Below are positions 15,011 to 23,720 of a stretch of 64,000 nucleotides of DNA, piece after piece. The notes beneath the pieces are model-generated. The model had not been told where the DNA came from. It did no database searches and was given only the letters and a program-made list of their open reading frames with translations. A program made the translations under genes and the position numbers. This DNA is from Sulfitobacter marinus (GTDB taxonomy: Bacteria > Pseudomonadota > Alphaproteobacteria > Rhodobacterales > Rhodobacteraceae), in NCBI RefSeq assembly GCF_900116285.1, contig NZ_FPAJ01000004.1:1-64000 (forward strand). Direction: 5' to 3'. Every line of letters starts with the position of its first letter. The stretch's first letter is position 1.

Positions 15011-16084
15011 ATGGACGACCTGAAAGCGAAATATCTGGGCCAGATCGCTGGTGCCGCTGACGAAGCCGGGCTGGAAGACATCCGTCTGGCCGCCGTGGGT
15101 AAAAAGGGCGAAGTCGCGTTGAAAATGCGTGAACTGGGCAAGATGACCCCGGAAGAGCGCCAGACTGTTGGCCCCGCTCTGAATGCGCTCAAGGACGAGA
15201 TCAACTCGGCCATCGCCGCCAAAAAGGCCGCCTTGGGTGATGCCGCGCTGGATGAACGTCTGCGCAGCGAATGGCTGGACGTGACGCTGCCCAGCCGCGG
15301 CACGCGTCAGGGCACGATCCACCCCGTCAGTCAGGTGACGGAAGAAGTGACTGCGATCTTTGCTAATTTGGGTTTCTCGGTGGCCGAAGGGCCACGCATC
15401 GACACCGATTGGTATAACTTTGACGCGCTGAACATCCCCGGCCACCATCCCGCGCGCGCCGAGATGGACACGTTTTATATGCACCGCGCCGAGGGCGACG
15501 ACCGTCCGCCGCATGTGCTGCGCACCCATACCAGCCCCGTACAAATCCGCACGATGGAGGCCCAAGGCGCGCCCCTGCGCATCATCTGCCCCGGTGGTGT
15601 GTACCGCGCCGATTACGACCAGACCCACACGCCGATGTTCCATCAGGTCGAAGGTCTGGCAATCGACAAAGACATCTCGATGGCGAACCTGAAATGGACG
15701 CTGGAAGAATTCTTTGCCGCGTTCTTTGAGGTCGACGGCATCAAAACCCGTTTCCGCGCCTCGCACTTCCCCTTCACCGAACCATCCGCCGAAGTCGATA
15801 TCCAGTGTTCATGGGTCGACGGTCAGCTGCGCATTGGCGAAGGTGACGACTGGATGGAAGTTCTGGGCTCCGGCATGGTCCACCCCAAGGTGCTGCAAGC
15901 AGGCGGAATCGATCCGGCTGAATGGCAGGGCTTTGCCTTTGGCATGGGCATCGACCGCATCGCGATGCTGAAATACGGCATCCCCGACCTGCGCGCCTTC
16001 TTTGATTCAGACCTACGCTGGCTGCGGCATTATGGTTTCGCCAGTCTGGACCAGCCGAACTTGCATGGTGGGTTGAGCAGGTAA
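15011..16084 (+). CDS. pheS: Phenylalanine-tRNA ligase alpha subunit
   Basis: 357 residues. The N-terminal coiled-coil arm (about 1-85) precedes the class II core: [47 protein letters not shown] (motif 1 region), [24 protein letters not shown] (motif 2), and [21 protein letters not shown] (motif 3). It charges tRNA-Phe with PheT as an alpha2beta2 enzyme. The start [10 protein letters not shown] has GAGG upstream. Two unrelated genes separate it from pheT. Confidence 0.97.
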   Translation: MDDLKAKYLGQIAGAADEAGLEDIRLAAVGKKGEVALKMRELGKMTPEERQTVGPALNALKDEINSAIAAKKAALGDAALDERLRSEWLDVTLPSRGTRQGTIHPVSQVTEEVTAIFANLGFSVAEGPRIDTDWYNFDALNIPGHHPARAEMDTFYMHRAEGDDRPPHVLRTHTSPVQIRTMEAQGAPLRIICPGGVYRADYDQTHTPMFHQVEGLAIDKDISMANLKWTLEEFFAAFFEVDGIKTRFRASHFPFTEPSAEVDIQCSWVDGQLRIGEGDDWMEVLGSGMVHPKVLQAGGIDPAEWQGFAFGMGIDRIAMLKYGIPDLRAFFDSDLRWLRHYGFASLDQPNLHGGLSR

Positions 16085-16098
16085 GCAAAACCCGCGTT

Positions 16099-16392
16099 AT
16101 GGAAGGCATCAAAGTGAAGCTTTTTCGTCATAGTTACCGCGAGGCGTCGGATGCCAGCCGAACCGTCTATGCACGGTTCGAACTGGTTTACACGTTTGTG
16201 GATTTCATGGCGGCGCTTTGCTTTATCGTCGGTTCTATTCTGTTCTTTTTCGAGACAGAACAGATACCCGCGACATGGTTTTTTCTGATCGGATCATTTC
16301 TTTTTGCGGCCAAGCCGACCTTGCGGTTGATCCGTGAGATCAAGCTGTACCGGATGGGTGATGTGAAAGACCTCGCGGACAGAGCGAAGTGA
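16099..16392 (+). CDS. YrhK-like membrane protein
   Basis: 97 residues. An amphipathic N-terminus, then two hydrophobic segments at about 31-50 and 57-74: FVDFMAALCFIVGSILFFFET and TWFFLIGSFLFAAKPTLRL. The pattern FELVYTFVDFMAALCFIVGS...FL-GS-LF--KP-LR fits the YrhK domain. No known function. Its stop overlaps the GTG start of the next gene (GTGA), and it sits 14 bases after pheS, so it is part of the pheS transcript. Confidence 0.8.
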   Translation: MEGIKVKLFRHSYREASDASRTVYARFELVYTFVDFMAALCFIVGSILFFFETEQIPATWFFLIGSFLFAAKPTLRLIREIKLYRMGDVKDLADRAK

Positions 16393-17186
16393 AACTAATC
16401 CGTTGGCTACTGTGCGTTCTGCTGGTGTTGCCAGCTTTTGCCAGCGCGACATCCGCCCAACCCTGCGGCGGCGACATCCCCTGCAAGATCGGCAATCGCG
16501 AATATAATATCCTGCTGCCCGATGATTGGGACGGCACCTCTCCCCTTCCGGTGATGATGCATTTCCACGCCTTCCTTCGGCGTGGCAAGACGGTGGTGAA
16601 CCATCCGCGCATCGGGGTTGAGACCAAACCACGTGGGGTTATGCTCATCGCCCCCTCTGCGCAAAACCGCGCTTGGCGGTTTTGGCAGGACGATCCCGCT
16701 GACATCGACTTTGCCGATGCCGTGCTGGCCGATGTCGCCGCCCGCTATCCGGTGGACCCGGACCATATTTACATCTCGGGATTTTCGTTCGGGGCGGCGA
16801 TGGCGTGGCGTTATGCCTGTGCACGGGGCGACCGGATTGCCGGGTTGATGACCATGTCGGGAACCATCAAACAGGCAAGCGCCTGTCCGAACCCGCCCGA
16901 TCAAGTGCGCCACGTGCATGGGTTAAACGACATCTGGATGAGCCTGCCACGCGGCCCCGGCCATGACGCCACAAACGCCGTGGCCCTGTGGCGCAAAGCC
17001 TTCGGGTGCGCACAGGGCAAGATCACCCAGCATTGGTTGATCCGCGCGGATACCGAAGCGACGAACATTGTCTGGGACCGGTGCAGCCAGGGCCGCAAGG
17101 TGACGCTGGATGTGCATACAGGCGGCCATTTTATTCCCGAACACTGGCTAGGCACGCAGTTGGATGACCTGATGGCGCGTGAATGA
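16389..17186 (+). CDS. Secreted PHB-depolymerase/LpqC-type esterase
   Basis: 265 residues. A signal peptide (KLIRWLLCVLLVLPAFASATSA) is followed by an alpha/beta hydrolase domain. The nucleophile motif is ISGFSFGAAMAWRYAC (G-x-S-x-G, about residue 136). The final histidine is probably in HTGGHFIPEHW. These proteins hydrolyse ester bonds of polyesters or feruloyl/acetyl groups outside the cytoplasm; the substrate is unknown. GTG start overlapping the upstream stop implies coupling with the YrhK gene. Several cysteines could form disulfides, as expected of an exported protein. Confidence 0.8.
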   Translation: MKLIRWLLCVLLVLPAFASATSAQPCGGDIPCKIGNREYNILLPDDWDGTSPLPVMMHFHAFLRRGKTVVNHPRIGVETKPRGVMLIAPSAQNRAWRFWQDDPADIDFADAVLADVAARYPVDPDHIYISGFSFGAAMAWRYACARGDRIAGLMTMSGTIKQASACPNPPDQVRHVHGLNDIWMSLPRGPGHDATNAVALWRKAFGCAQGKITQHWLIRADTEATNIVWDRCSQGRKVTLDVHTGGHFIPEHWLGTQLDDLMARE

Positions 17187-17259
17187 CGCGCTAACCGCAT
17201 TGAACCCGCGCAGATTAAGCGATACGCCCTAGCCCAAGCATTTGCACGAGGATTGACCG

Positions 17260-19659
17260 ATGAAATTCACACTCTCTTGGCTAAAGGATCATCTCGACAC
17301 CACGGCGTCGGTTGATGAAATTACCTATGCGCTGACCGATCTGGGGCTTGAGGTTGAAGGCGTCGAAGATCGTGGTGCCAAGCTGGCGGATTTTACCTTG
17401 GGCTACGTGAAGTCAGCGGAAAAGCACCCCGATGCCGACCGTCTGCGCGTGTGTCAGGTTGAAACCGATGAGGGTGTTCAGCAGATCATTTGCGGCGCGC
17501 CAAACGCGCGCGAAGGCATCACCGTGGTTGTGGCCAAGCCGGGCGTATATGTGCCGGGTATTGATACGACGATTGGTGTGGGCAAAATCCGTGGCATCGA
17601 AAGCTTTGGCATGATGGCGTCCGAGCGCGAGCTGGAACTGTCCGAAGAGCATGACGGCATTATCGAGTTGCCATCGGGCAATGTCGGGGACCGTTTCATC
17701 GACTGGCTGGCCGAAAATGATCCGGCCAAGGTTGATCCCGTGATCGAGATCGCGATTACCCCGAACCGTCCCGATGCACTGGGCGTGCGTGGCATTGCAC
17801 GCGATCTGGCGGCCCGTGGTTTGGGCACGCTGATCAAACGCGACACACCCGCGATTGAGGGGAAATTCCCATGCCCGGTCACCGTTTCGATTGACGAAGA
17901 TACATTGGATCAATGCCCCGTCTTTTACGGTCGCGTGATCCGCGGTGTTAAGAACGGCCCGTCGCCTGAATGGCTGCAAGACGCGTTGCGCGCCATTGGG
18001 CTGCGCCCGATTTCGTTCCTTGTCGATGTGACCAACTTTTTCACCTATGACCGCAACCGGCCTTTGCACGTCTTTGACGCCGATAAAATCGCCGGCAACA
18101 CCTTGCGCGTTCACCGTGCCAAGGGTGGCGAGACCTTGTTGGGGCTGGACGACAAAGAATACACATTTGCCGAAGGCATGACGCTGATTTCTGACGCTGA
18201 AAAGATCGAAAGCATTGGCGGTGTCATGGGCGGTGCCGAAACCGGCTGTTCCATGGACACGGTGAATGTATTCGTCGAGGCGGCCTATTTCGATCCGGTG
18301 CGCACTGCCTATACGGGCCGCGCGCTCAAGATTAACTCGGACGCGCGCTATCGTTTTGAACGCGGGATCGACCCGGAATGGACACCCAACGGTGTTGAAC
18401 ACGCCACGCGAATGATCCTTGATATCGCGGGCGGCGAAGCGTCTGAGATGGTAGTCGCAGGCAAGATACCCGATTTTTCGCGCGCTTATAAGCTGGATGC
18501 CGCACGGGTGCAGTCGCTTGTTGGCATGACCATTTCCGAGGCTGACCAACGCAAGACGCTGACGGCGCTTGGCTTCCGCCTTGAGGGGAACATGGCCCAT
18601 GTGCCCAGCTGGCGCCCCGATGTTCAGGGCGAGGCTGATCTTGTCGAAGAGGTCGCGCGTATTGCCTCGCTTACCAAGCTTGAAGGTCGCCCCTTGCCGC
18701 GTCTGACAACAGGTATTCCCAAACCGATCCTGTCACCGATGCAGCGCCGCGAGGCTGCGGCCCGCCGCGCCTGTGCCGCGTTGGGCTATAACGAATGTGT
18801 TTCCTACAGCTTTATTGATCAACCCTCTGCCGCGCTGTTTGGTGGCGGTACAGACGAAACCCGTCTTGAGAACCCGATCAGCAACGACATGAGCCATATG
18901 CGTCCGGCCTTGTTGCCCGCCTTGTTGCAGGCTGCCGCGCGTAATCAGGCGCGCGGTTTCCCTGATATGGCCCTGTTCGAGGTTGGTCCGGTGTTCACGG
19001 GGGGCGAACCTGGCGAGCAACACATGCAGGTCAGTGGTGTTTTGATCGGGCGTACTGGCCCCAAGGATGTGCATGGTGCATCCCGGCCCGTCGATCTGTT
19101 TGACGTCAAGGCTGACGTCGAAGCGGTGCTGTCTGCGATTGGCGCGCCCGCCAAGGTTCAGATCAACCGCAACGGTGCTGAATGGTGGCATCCCGGTCGC
19201 CACGGGCAAATCTGCCTTGGTCCGAAAAAAGTGCTGGGCGTGTTTGGTGAAATCCACCCGCGCGTGTTGGCCGCATTGGATGTGAAAGGCCCGGCAATGG
19301 GCTTTACCATCTGGCCAGCCGAGGTGCCTATGCCACGCAAATCAGGTGCAACACGGCCGGCGCTGAAAACCAGCGCGCTGCAAGCCGTTGAGCGCGATTT
19401 CGCCTTTGTGGTAGATGCCGATATCGACGCGATGACATTGGTAAACGCTGCGATGGGCGCGGATAAGGCGCTGATCGATGACGTGCGTGTGTTCGATGAA
19501 TTCATCGGCGGCGCGTTGGGTGAGGGCAAGAAATCCCTTGCGTTGACGGTGCGTATGCAGCCGGTCGAGCAAACCTTGAAAGATGCCGATATCGAAGCAG
19601 TCGGTGCCAAGGTGGTTGAGAAGGTCACCAAAGCCACCGGCGGCGTGTTGCGCGGATAA
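17260..19659 (+). CDS. pheT: Phenylalanine-tRNA ligase beta subunit
   Basis: 799 residues. N-terminal MKFTLSWLKDHLDTTASVDE, an EMAP/OB tRNA-binding domain (about 40-150) with HPDADRLRVCQVE, B3/B4 editing domain with ITPNRPDALGVRGIARDLAA and ERGIDPEWT, B5 domain, catalytic-like core, and the C-terminal B8 anticodon-binding domain ending SLALTVRMQPVEQTLKDADIE. All domains are present. It forms the second subunit of PheRS; pheS lies 1.2 kb upstream. Confidence 0.97.
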   Translation: MKFTLSWLKDHLDTTASVDEITYALTDLGLEVEGVEDRGAKLADFTLGYVKSAEKHPDADRLRVCQVETDEGVQQIICGAPNAREGITVVVAKPGVYVPGIDTTIGVGKIRGIESFGMMASERELELSEEHDGIIELPSGNVGDRFIDWLAENDPAKVDPVIEIAITPNRPDALGVRGIARDLAARGLGTLIKRDTPAIEGKFPCPVTVSIDEDTLDQCPVFYGRVIRGVKNGPSPEWLQDALRAIGLRPISFLVDVTNFFTYDRNRPLHVFDADKIAGNTLRVHRAKGGETLLGLDDKEYTFAEGMTLISDAEKIESIGGVMGGAETGCSMDTVNVFVEAAYFDPVRTAYTGRALKINSDARYRFERGIDPEWTPNGVEHATRMILDIAGGEASEMVVAGKIPDFSRAYKLDAARVQSLVGMTISEADQRKTLTALGFRLEGNMAHVPSWRPDVQGEADLVEEVARIASLTKLEGRPLPRLTTGIPKPILSPMQRREAAARRACAALGYNECVSYSFIDQPSAALFGGGTDETRLENPISNDMSHMRPALLPALLQAAARNQARGFPDMALFEVGPVFTGGEPGEQHMQVSGVLIGRTGPKDVHGASRPVDLFDVKADVEAVLSAIGAPAKVQINRNGAEWWHPGRHGQICLGPKKVLGVFGEIHPRVLAALDVKGPAMGFTIWPAEVPMPRKSGATRPALKTSALQAVERDFAFVVDADIDAMTLVNAAMGADKALIDDVRVFDEFIGGALGEGKKSLALTVRMQPVEQTLKDADIEAVGAKVVEKVTKATGGVLRG

Positions 19660-19673
19660 CGGGGAGAATTGAT

Positions 19674-20123
19674 ATGACCTTAACTGTATATCTATCCGGT
19701 GAAATTCATACCGATTGGCGCGACCAGATTATCGCAGGTGCCGCTGATCTTGATGTCAGCTTTGACAGCCCGGTGACGGACCACGCGGCCAGCGATGATT
19801 GTGGCGTGGCCATCATGGGTGCCGAAGCGGACAAGTTCTGGCATGATCGCAAGGGCGCACAGCTGAACGCGATCCGTACCCGCAAGGGCATTGAAATGGC
19901 CGACGTGGTCGTTGTGCGCTTTGGCGACCAATATAAACAGTGGAACGCAGCTTTTGATGCGGGCTATGCAGCGGCCTTGGGTAAATCACTGGTCGTTTTG
20001 CATGGTCCGGATCACGCCCATGCTCTGAAAGAGGTTGATGCCGCGGCCTTGGCCGTCGTTCAAGAACCGGCGCAAGTCGTTCAGATTCTGCGGTATGTGT
20101 TGACCGGAAAACTCCCCCAATAG
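19674..20123 (+). CDS. YtoQ family protein
   Basis: 149 residues. MTLTVYLSGEIHTDWRDQI, FDSPVTDHAASDDCGVAIMG, AIRTRKGIEMADVVVVRFGDQYKQWNAAFDAGYAAALGK and the C-terminal YVLTG are characteristic of YtoQ, which resembles nucleoside 2-deoxyribosyltransferase folds. The role is unproven. Fourteen bases after pheT with GGGGAG upstream, so likely co-transcribed. Confidence 0.88.
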   Translation: MTLTVYLSGEIHTDWRDQIIAGAADLDVSFDSPVTDHAASDDCGVAIMGAEADKFWHDRKGAQLNAIRTRKGIEMADVVVVRFGDQYKQWNAAFDAGYAAALGKSLVVLHGPDHAHALKEVDAAALAVVQEPAQVVQILRYVLTGKLPQ

Positions 20124-20285
20124 GCCCTTAAGTGGGGTTAAATTGCCATTAAGCGTATAAATTACGCGATTTTGCGTGTTTTTCGAAAAATAATGCTCGT
20201 AAATGGTGCAACCTGTGCTAACGGGCTGCCACGTAAGGTTAACACACGTAAAAGCGTATGCTTAAAATAACATGAGGGACATACT

Positions 20286-20723
20286 ATGCTTCAAGAATTC
20301 AAGGACTTCATTGCCAAGGGCAATGTTATGGATCTGGCCGTCGGTATCATCATCGGTGCCGCATTCACCGCGATCGTAGGCTCGCTTGTCAGCGACCTGA
20401 TCAACCCGATCATCGGTCTGGTTCTGGGCGGTGCTGACTTTACCAGCCTCTATACTGTTTTGTCAGGTGACGTGCCCGCAGGTGTCGGCCTTGAGGCCGC
20501 GCGTGAAACAGGCGCTGCGATCTTTGCCTATGGTGCGTTCATCACGGCCTGCATCAACTTCCTGATCATCGCATTTGTTGTGTTCATGCTGGTTAAGGCT
20601 GTCAACAAAATGAAGGCCGCCGCCGAGGCACCTGATGATGTTGCGCCAGAAGTTGAAACCGGTCCATCCGAGCTGGACGTTCTGCTGCAAATCCGCGACG
20701 CGCTGGCCAAGACGAAGAAATAA
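20286..20723 (+). CDS. mscL: Large-conductance mechanosensitive channel
   Basis: 145 residues. [39 protein letters not shown] is the conserved gate helix; the second membrane helix is [23 protein letters not shown]; the C-terminal helical bundle ends LLQIRDAL. It releases solutes under hypo-osmotic stress. The 160-base upstream gap is AT-richer and contains a TTAA-N7-TTAA pair (20138-20152), a weak CtrA-like match. A strong terminator follows. Confidence 0.97.
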   Translation: MLQEFKDFIAKGNVMDLAVGIIIGAAFTAIVGSLVSDLINPIIGLVLGGADFTSLYTVLSGDVPAGVGLEAARETGAAIFAYGAFITACINFLIIAFVVFMLVKAVNKMKAAAEAPDDVAPEVETGPSELDVLLQIRDALAKTKK

Positions 20724-20746
20724 TTCAGTCTCGCGTATTGAATGTC

Positions 20747-20776
20747 AAAAGGCCCGCAGTCACCTGCGGGCCTTTT
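20747..20776. terminator. Bidirectional terminator between mscL and ald
   Basis: Perfect 13-base arms AAAAGGCCCGCAG / CTGCGGGCCTTTT with loop TCAC. T-rich on both strands, so it can end both converging transcripts. Confidence 0.9.
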
Positions 20777-20793
20777 GCGTTAAAGGGGGTCGT

Positions 20794-21912
20794 TTATCCC
20801 GCGATGGCGTCGTCAGCACTGATGCTTTCAAGGCCAAGCGCGTCGGCGACCGCCGCATAGGTCAGTTGCCCTGCATGAACGTTCAGCCCAGCCTTAAGGT
20901 GCGGATCGTCTGCGCAGGCTTTTTTCCAGCCCTTATTGGCCAATGCCAGCATGAACGGCATCGTCGCATTGCCAAGGGCAATCGTTGATGTCCGCGCAAC
21001 TGCGCCCGGCATGTTGGCCACACAGTAATGCATGATGCCGTCGACCTCGTATATGGGATCGTGGTGGGTCGTGGCCTTGGAAGTTTCAAAACAACCCCCT
21101 TGGTCAATTGCCACATCCACCAGCACGGCACCGGGCTTTAGCTCGGACAGTTGGGCGCGGCTGATCAGTTTTGGCGCGGCGGCACCGGGGATCAGGACAG
21201 CACCGATAATCATGTCAGCGGCGCGGGCCAGTTCAATCGTGTTGCCCGCAGAGGCATACGACGTCTTGAACGTTCCGCCATAGACATCATCCAGATAGCG
21301 CAGGCGGGGCAGGGACCGGTCAAGCACGGTGACATCCGCGCCCATACCTGCCGCGATCCGCGCGGCATGTGTGCCGACAACGCCGCCGCCGATAACAACG
21401 ACCCGTGCGGGGCCAACGCCCGGAACGCCGCCCATCAAAACGCCGCGGCCGCCGTTTGCCTTTTGCAAGGTCCATGCCCCGACTTGCGGTGCCAAACGAC
21501 CTGCAACCTCGGACATCGGGGCCAGCAGCGGCAGGCCGCCACTACGGTCGGTGACTGTCTCATAGGCAATGCATGTCGCACCAGAGGCCAACAGGTCCTT
21601 GGTCTGTTCGGGATCAGGGGCAAGGTGCAGATAGGTGAACAGAATTTGCCCCTCGCGCAGCATCTTGCGTTCGACCGCTTGGGGTTCTTTGACTTTCACG
21701 ATCATATCAGCGGCTGCGAAAATCTCGGCGGGGGTGGCGATAATTTCTGCACCGGCCTCAACATAATCGGCGTCATCGAAACCGGCGCCAACGCCAGCAC
21801 CCGTTTCAATGATAACCTCGTGGCCGTTGTTCACGGCCTCAAACGCTGCATTTGGCGTCATGCCAACGCGAAATTCCTGTGGTTTGATCTCTTTTGGGCA
21901 ACCGATTTTCAT
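20794..21912 (-). CDS. ald: Alanine dehydrogenase
   Basis: 372 residues. It interconverts L-alanine with pyruvate and ammonia using NAD. MKIGCPKEIKPQEFRVGMTP, MIVKVKEPQ (substrate lysine), LFTYLHLAPD (catalytic His), GGVPGVGPARVVVIGGGVVGTHAA (NAD-binding GxGxxG) and QGGCFETSKATTH are typical. Divergent from an Lrp-type gene 142 bases away, the common arrangement in which that regulator activates ald. Confidence 0.96.
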   Translation of the reverse strand: MKIGCPKEIKPQEFRVGMTPNAAFEAVNNGHEVIIETGAGVGAGFDDADYVEAGAEIIATPAEIFAAADMIVKVKEPQAVERKMLREGQILFTYLHLAPDPEQTKDLLASGATCIAYETVTDRSGGLPLLAPMSEVAGRLAPQVGAWTLQKANGGRGVLMGGVPGVGPARVVVIGGGVVGTHAARIAAGMGADVTVLDRSLPRLRYLDDVYGGTFKTSYASAGNTIELARAADMIIGAVLIPGAAAPKLISRAQLSELKPGAVLVDVAIDQGGCFETSKATTHHDPIYEVDGIMHYCVANMPGAVARTSTIALGNATMPFMLALANKGWKKACADDPHLKAGLNVHAGQLTYAAVADALGLESISADDAIAG

Positions 21913-22054
21913 GGGTTTTGTCCTGTGTGGGTGAGCCTATGCGCCAAAATACGCCCGTAAAAGTGAAATTAGACACCAATTTTGGCTCGCCTCGGGGGGT
22001 GGAATTGGAATAATCTATCGAAAACTGCAAAATTTATGAGAAAGTATTGCGCAC

Positions 22055-22513
22055 ATGAGCCTTGATGACATTGATCGCCGTATCCTGACCGCCCTGCAAC
22101 GCAAGGGCCGGATGTCGAACTCGGATCTATCCGAGCAGGTTCACCTGTCGCCATCTGCCTGCCACCGGCGCGTTCAAAGCTTGGAAAGCGAAGGGTACAT
22201 CCAAGGGTATGTCGCCCTGCTGAATGCCCGCAAGATGGGTGTGCCCACCACCGTGTTCGTTGAAATCACCTTGCAAGGGCAGGCGGACGAGGTGTTGGAT
22301 GCTTTTGAAAAGGCCGTGGCCCGGATACCTGCTGTGCTTGAATGTCATCTGATGGCGGGGTCTGCCGATTACCTGCTTAAGGTAGTTGCCGAAAACACGG
22401 AAGATTTCGCGCGCATCCACCGTCAGTTTCTGGCCCGTTTGCCCGGTGTGGGGCAGATGCAATCCAGCTTTGCGTTGCGCACGGTCTGCAATACCACTGC
22501 GTTGCCCGTGTGA
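22055..22513 (+). CDS. Lrp/AsnC family regulator (probable ald regulator)
   Basis: 152 residues. N-terminal winged HTH: LDDIDRRILTALQRKGRMSNSDLSEQVHLSPSACHRRV with RVQSLESEGYIQGY. C-terminal RAM domain (about 68-145) with VFVEITLQGQ and CHLMAGSADYLLKVVAE. Such proteins sense amino acids. Being divergent from ald, it probably controls alanine catabolism; the intergenic region holds AT-rich tracts but no clear consensus that I can define. Confidence 0.93.
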   Translation: MSLDDIDRRILTALQRKGRMSNSDLSEQVHLSPSACHRRVQSLESEGYIQGYVALLNARKMGVPTTVFVEITLQGQADEVLDAFEKAVARIPAVLECHLMAGSADYLLKVVAENTEDFARIHRQFLARLPGVGQMQSSFALRTVCNTTALPV

Positions 22514-22523
22514 ATATGACGCG

Positions 22524-22537
22524 TTGATCTGGATCAA
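22524..22537. promoter_or_regulatory. FnrL/FNR box
   Basis: TTGATCTGGATCAA is a perfect match to TTGAT-N4-ATCAA, and symmetry extends to 18 bases (22522-22539). Its centre lies 62 bases before the ATG at 22593. If the site acts as a class II activator, transcription would begin near 22572. Confidence 0.8.
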
Positions 22538-22555
22538 CGCCCAGTATCAGGCGTT

Positions 22556-22583
22556 CCCTTAGAAAGACGGCGTACTCTAAGGG
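22556..22583 (+). promoter_or_regulatory. Inverted repeat reaching into the ribosome binding site
   Basis: CCCTTAGA (22556-22563) and TCTAAGGG (22576-22583) are exact complements separated by 12 bases. The right arm runs into GGGAG, the Shine-Dalgarno sequence of the gene at 22593. If the transcript includes both arms, the hairpin would hide that site; if not, it is a DNA operator. Confidence 0.5.
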
Positions 22584-22592
22584 AGAAAAGCA

Positions 22593-23321
22593 ATGATCGA
22601 GGTCCAATCTGGAACGCAGGAGAACCTGCTAGAGGTGCATATGAAGGCACCGATTACCGATAAAGATTATAGTGACGTTTTGATGCCAGCGATGGATGCC
22701 GCGCTGGCAAAGGGCGAAAAGCTGAAGATGTTGGTCGTGATGAACGCTGACCTGACCGACTTTACCATGGGCGCGCTTTGGGATGATGCGAAAATGGGCA
22801 TCGGCAATTGGAGCGGCTTTGAAAGAATTGCCATCGTGACCGCAAACACCGCGATGACACGTCTGGTGCGCGCGTTTTCAATTTTGATGCCATGCCCGGT
22901 GGCGGTATTTGGTAAATGGCACGAAGACGACGCCCGCCTTTGGTTGTTCGAATCGCTGGGTGCCATTCACCAGACCGACTTGGGCGGCGGCGCGCTGCAT
23001 GTTGAACTGCTGGGTAAAATCGATGCGGATGTTTATGCGTCCGAAACCGAAGACCTGAACGCCTTTATCCGCAAAAGCGACCGCTTTCGGTTGCTGCTGG
23101 ACATCAGACGTTTTGATGGCTGGCAAGGGCTAAGCGCGATGGCTGCGCATTTCCGGCTGGTACGGGACCACGTTGGCCAATTGGACCGTGCCGCAGTGGT
23201 GGGCGATTCCAAATGGGAAGCGATGGTCGTGCAGATCGTCAAACGCTTGATTGGCAAAGACGCGCGGTATTTTGACAAGAACGATTTTGAAGCGGCCCAA
23301 GCGTGGATCACCGCTGACTGA
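22593..23321 (+). CDS. Tandem SpoIIAA-like (STAS/SEC14-type) protein
   Basis: 242 residues made of two related SpoIIAA-like domains, about 1-117 and 122-242. The segment FERIAIVTANTAMTRLVRAF...PVAVF in the first aligns with LDRAAVVGDSKWEAMVVQIVKRL...ARYF in the second, and both have the D-x-x-F core strand (VVMNADLTDF; LLLDIRRFDG) and a final acidic helix. Single-domain relatives are common; a fused pair is less so. The fold resembles anti-sigma antagonists and lipid-binding proteins, so membrane association or partner switching is possible. An FnrL box and an inverted repeat lie upstream, pointing to expression at low oxygen. A terminator follows. Confidence 0.8.
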   Translation: MIEVQSGTQENLLEVHMKAPITDKDYSDVLMPAMDAALAKGEKLKMLVVMNADLTDFTMGALWDDAKMGIGNWSGFERIAIVTANTAMTRLVRAFSILMPCPVAVFGKWHEDDARLWLFESLGAIHQTDLGGGALHVELLGKIDADVYASETEDLNAFIRKSDRFRLLLDIRRFDGWQGLSAMAAHFRLVRDHVGQLDRAAVVGDSKWEAMVVQIVKRLIGKDARYFDKNDFEAAQAWITAD

Positions 23322-23340
23322 ACCGCGTTAGGCAAAATAA

Positions 23341-23370
23341 AACCCCCGGCACCTAAGGGTATCGGGGGTT
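23341..23370. terminator. Hairpin terminator between SpoIIAA-like gene and rpsU
   Basis: AACCCCCG (23341-23348) pairs with CGGGGGTT (23363-23370) across 14 bases; A's precede and T's follow, so it can serve both converging genes. Confidence 0.7.
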
Positions 23371-23398
23371 CGTATTCTTATGCGTCGCTTGGTATGAT

Positions 23399-23605
23399 TT
23401 ACATCATGCCTTCGCGTTGCAATTTTTTCCGCGCCAGTTTCCGGGAACGGCGGATCGCTTCGGCTTTCTCGCGTGCTTTTTTCTCGGAAGGTTTCTCGAA
23501 ATGCTGCTTAAGCTTCATTTCACGAAACACACCCTCGCGCTGAAGTTTTTTCTTCAGGGCGCGCAGCGCTTGATCGACGTTGTTATCGCGAACACTAACC
23601 TGCAT
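23399..23605 (-). CDS. rpsU: 30S ribosomal protein S21
   Basis: 68 residues: [31 protein letters not shown], followed by a basic helix [24 protein letters not shown]. Full length. It stands alone with its own promoter region of about 115 bases shared with the divergent COQ9 gene. Confidence 0.97.
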   Translation of the reverse strand: MQVSVRDNNVDQALRALKKKLQREGVFREMKLKQHFEKPSEKKAREKAEAIRRSRKLARKKLQREGMM

Positions 23606-23720
23606 GTGGTTTTCACCACCTTTCTAGTTTGAAGTTGCAAGGATTTGCAGGAAGTGGCCATATAGCAAGCACGACCTATATTGTCTAGTGCCAAGCCATT
23701 GACCGCACAGGAGGCCCGCC

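Noticed and set aside
14197..15303. 368-codon frame on the minus strand
   Set aside because: Runs across rplT, its terminator and pheS in antisense; no recognisable protein features.
17413..18600. 395-codon open frame on the minus strand
   Set aside because: It lies wholly inside pheT on the other strand, has no ribosome site or family motifs, and arises from GC-rich codon bias.
20138..20152. TTAA-N7-TTAA upstream of mscL as a CtrA site
   Set aside because: The second half lacks the usual TTAAC and the surrounding DNA is AT-rich, so a chance match is likely.
21151..21960. 269-codon plus-strand frame over ald
   Set aside because: Antisense to a clear alanine dehydrogenase gene.
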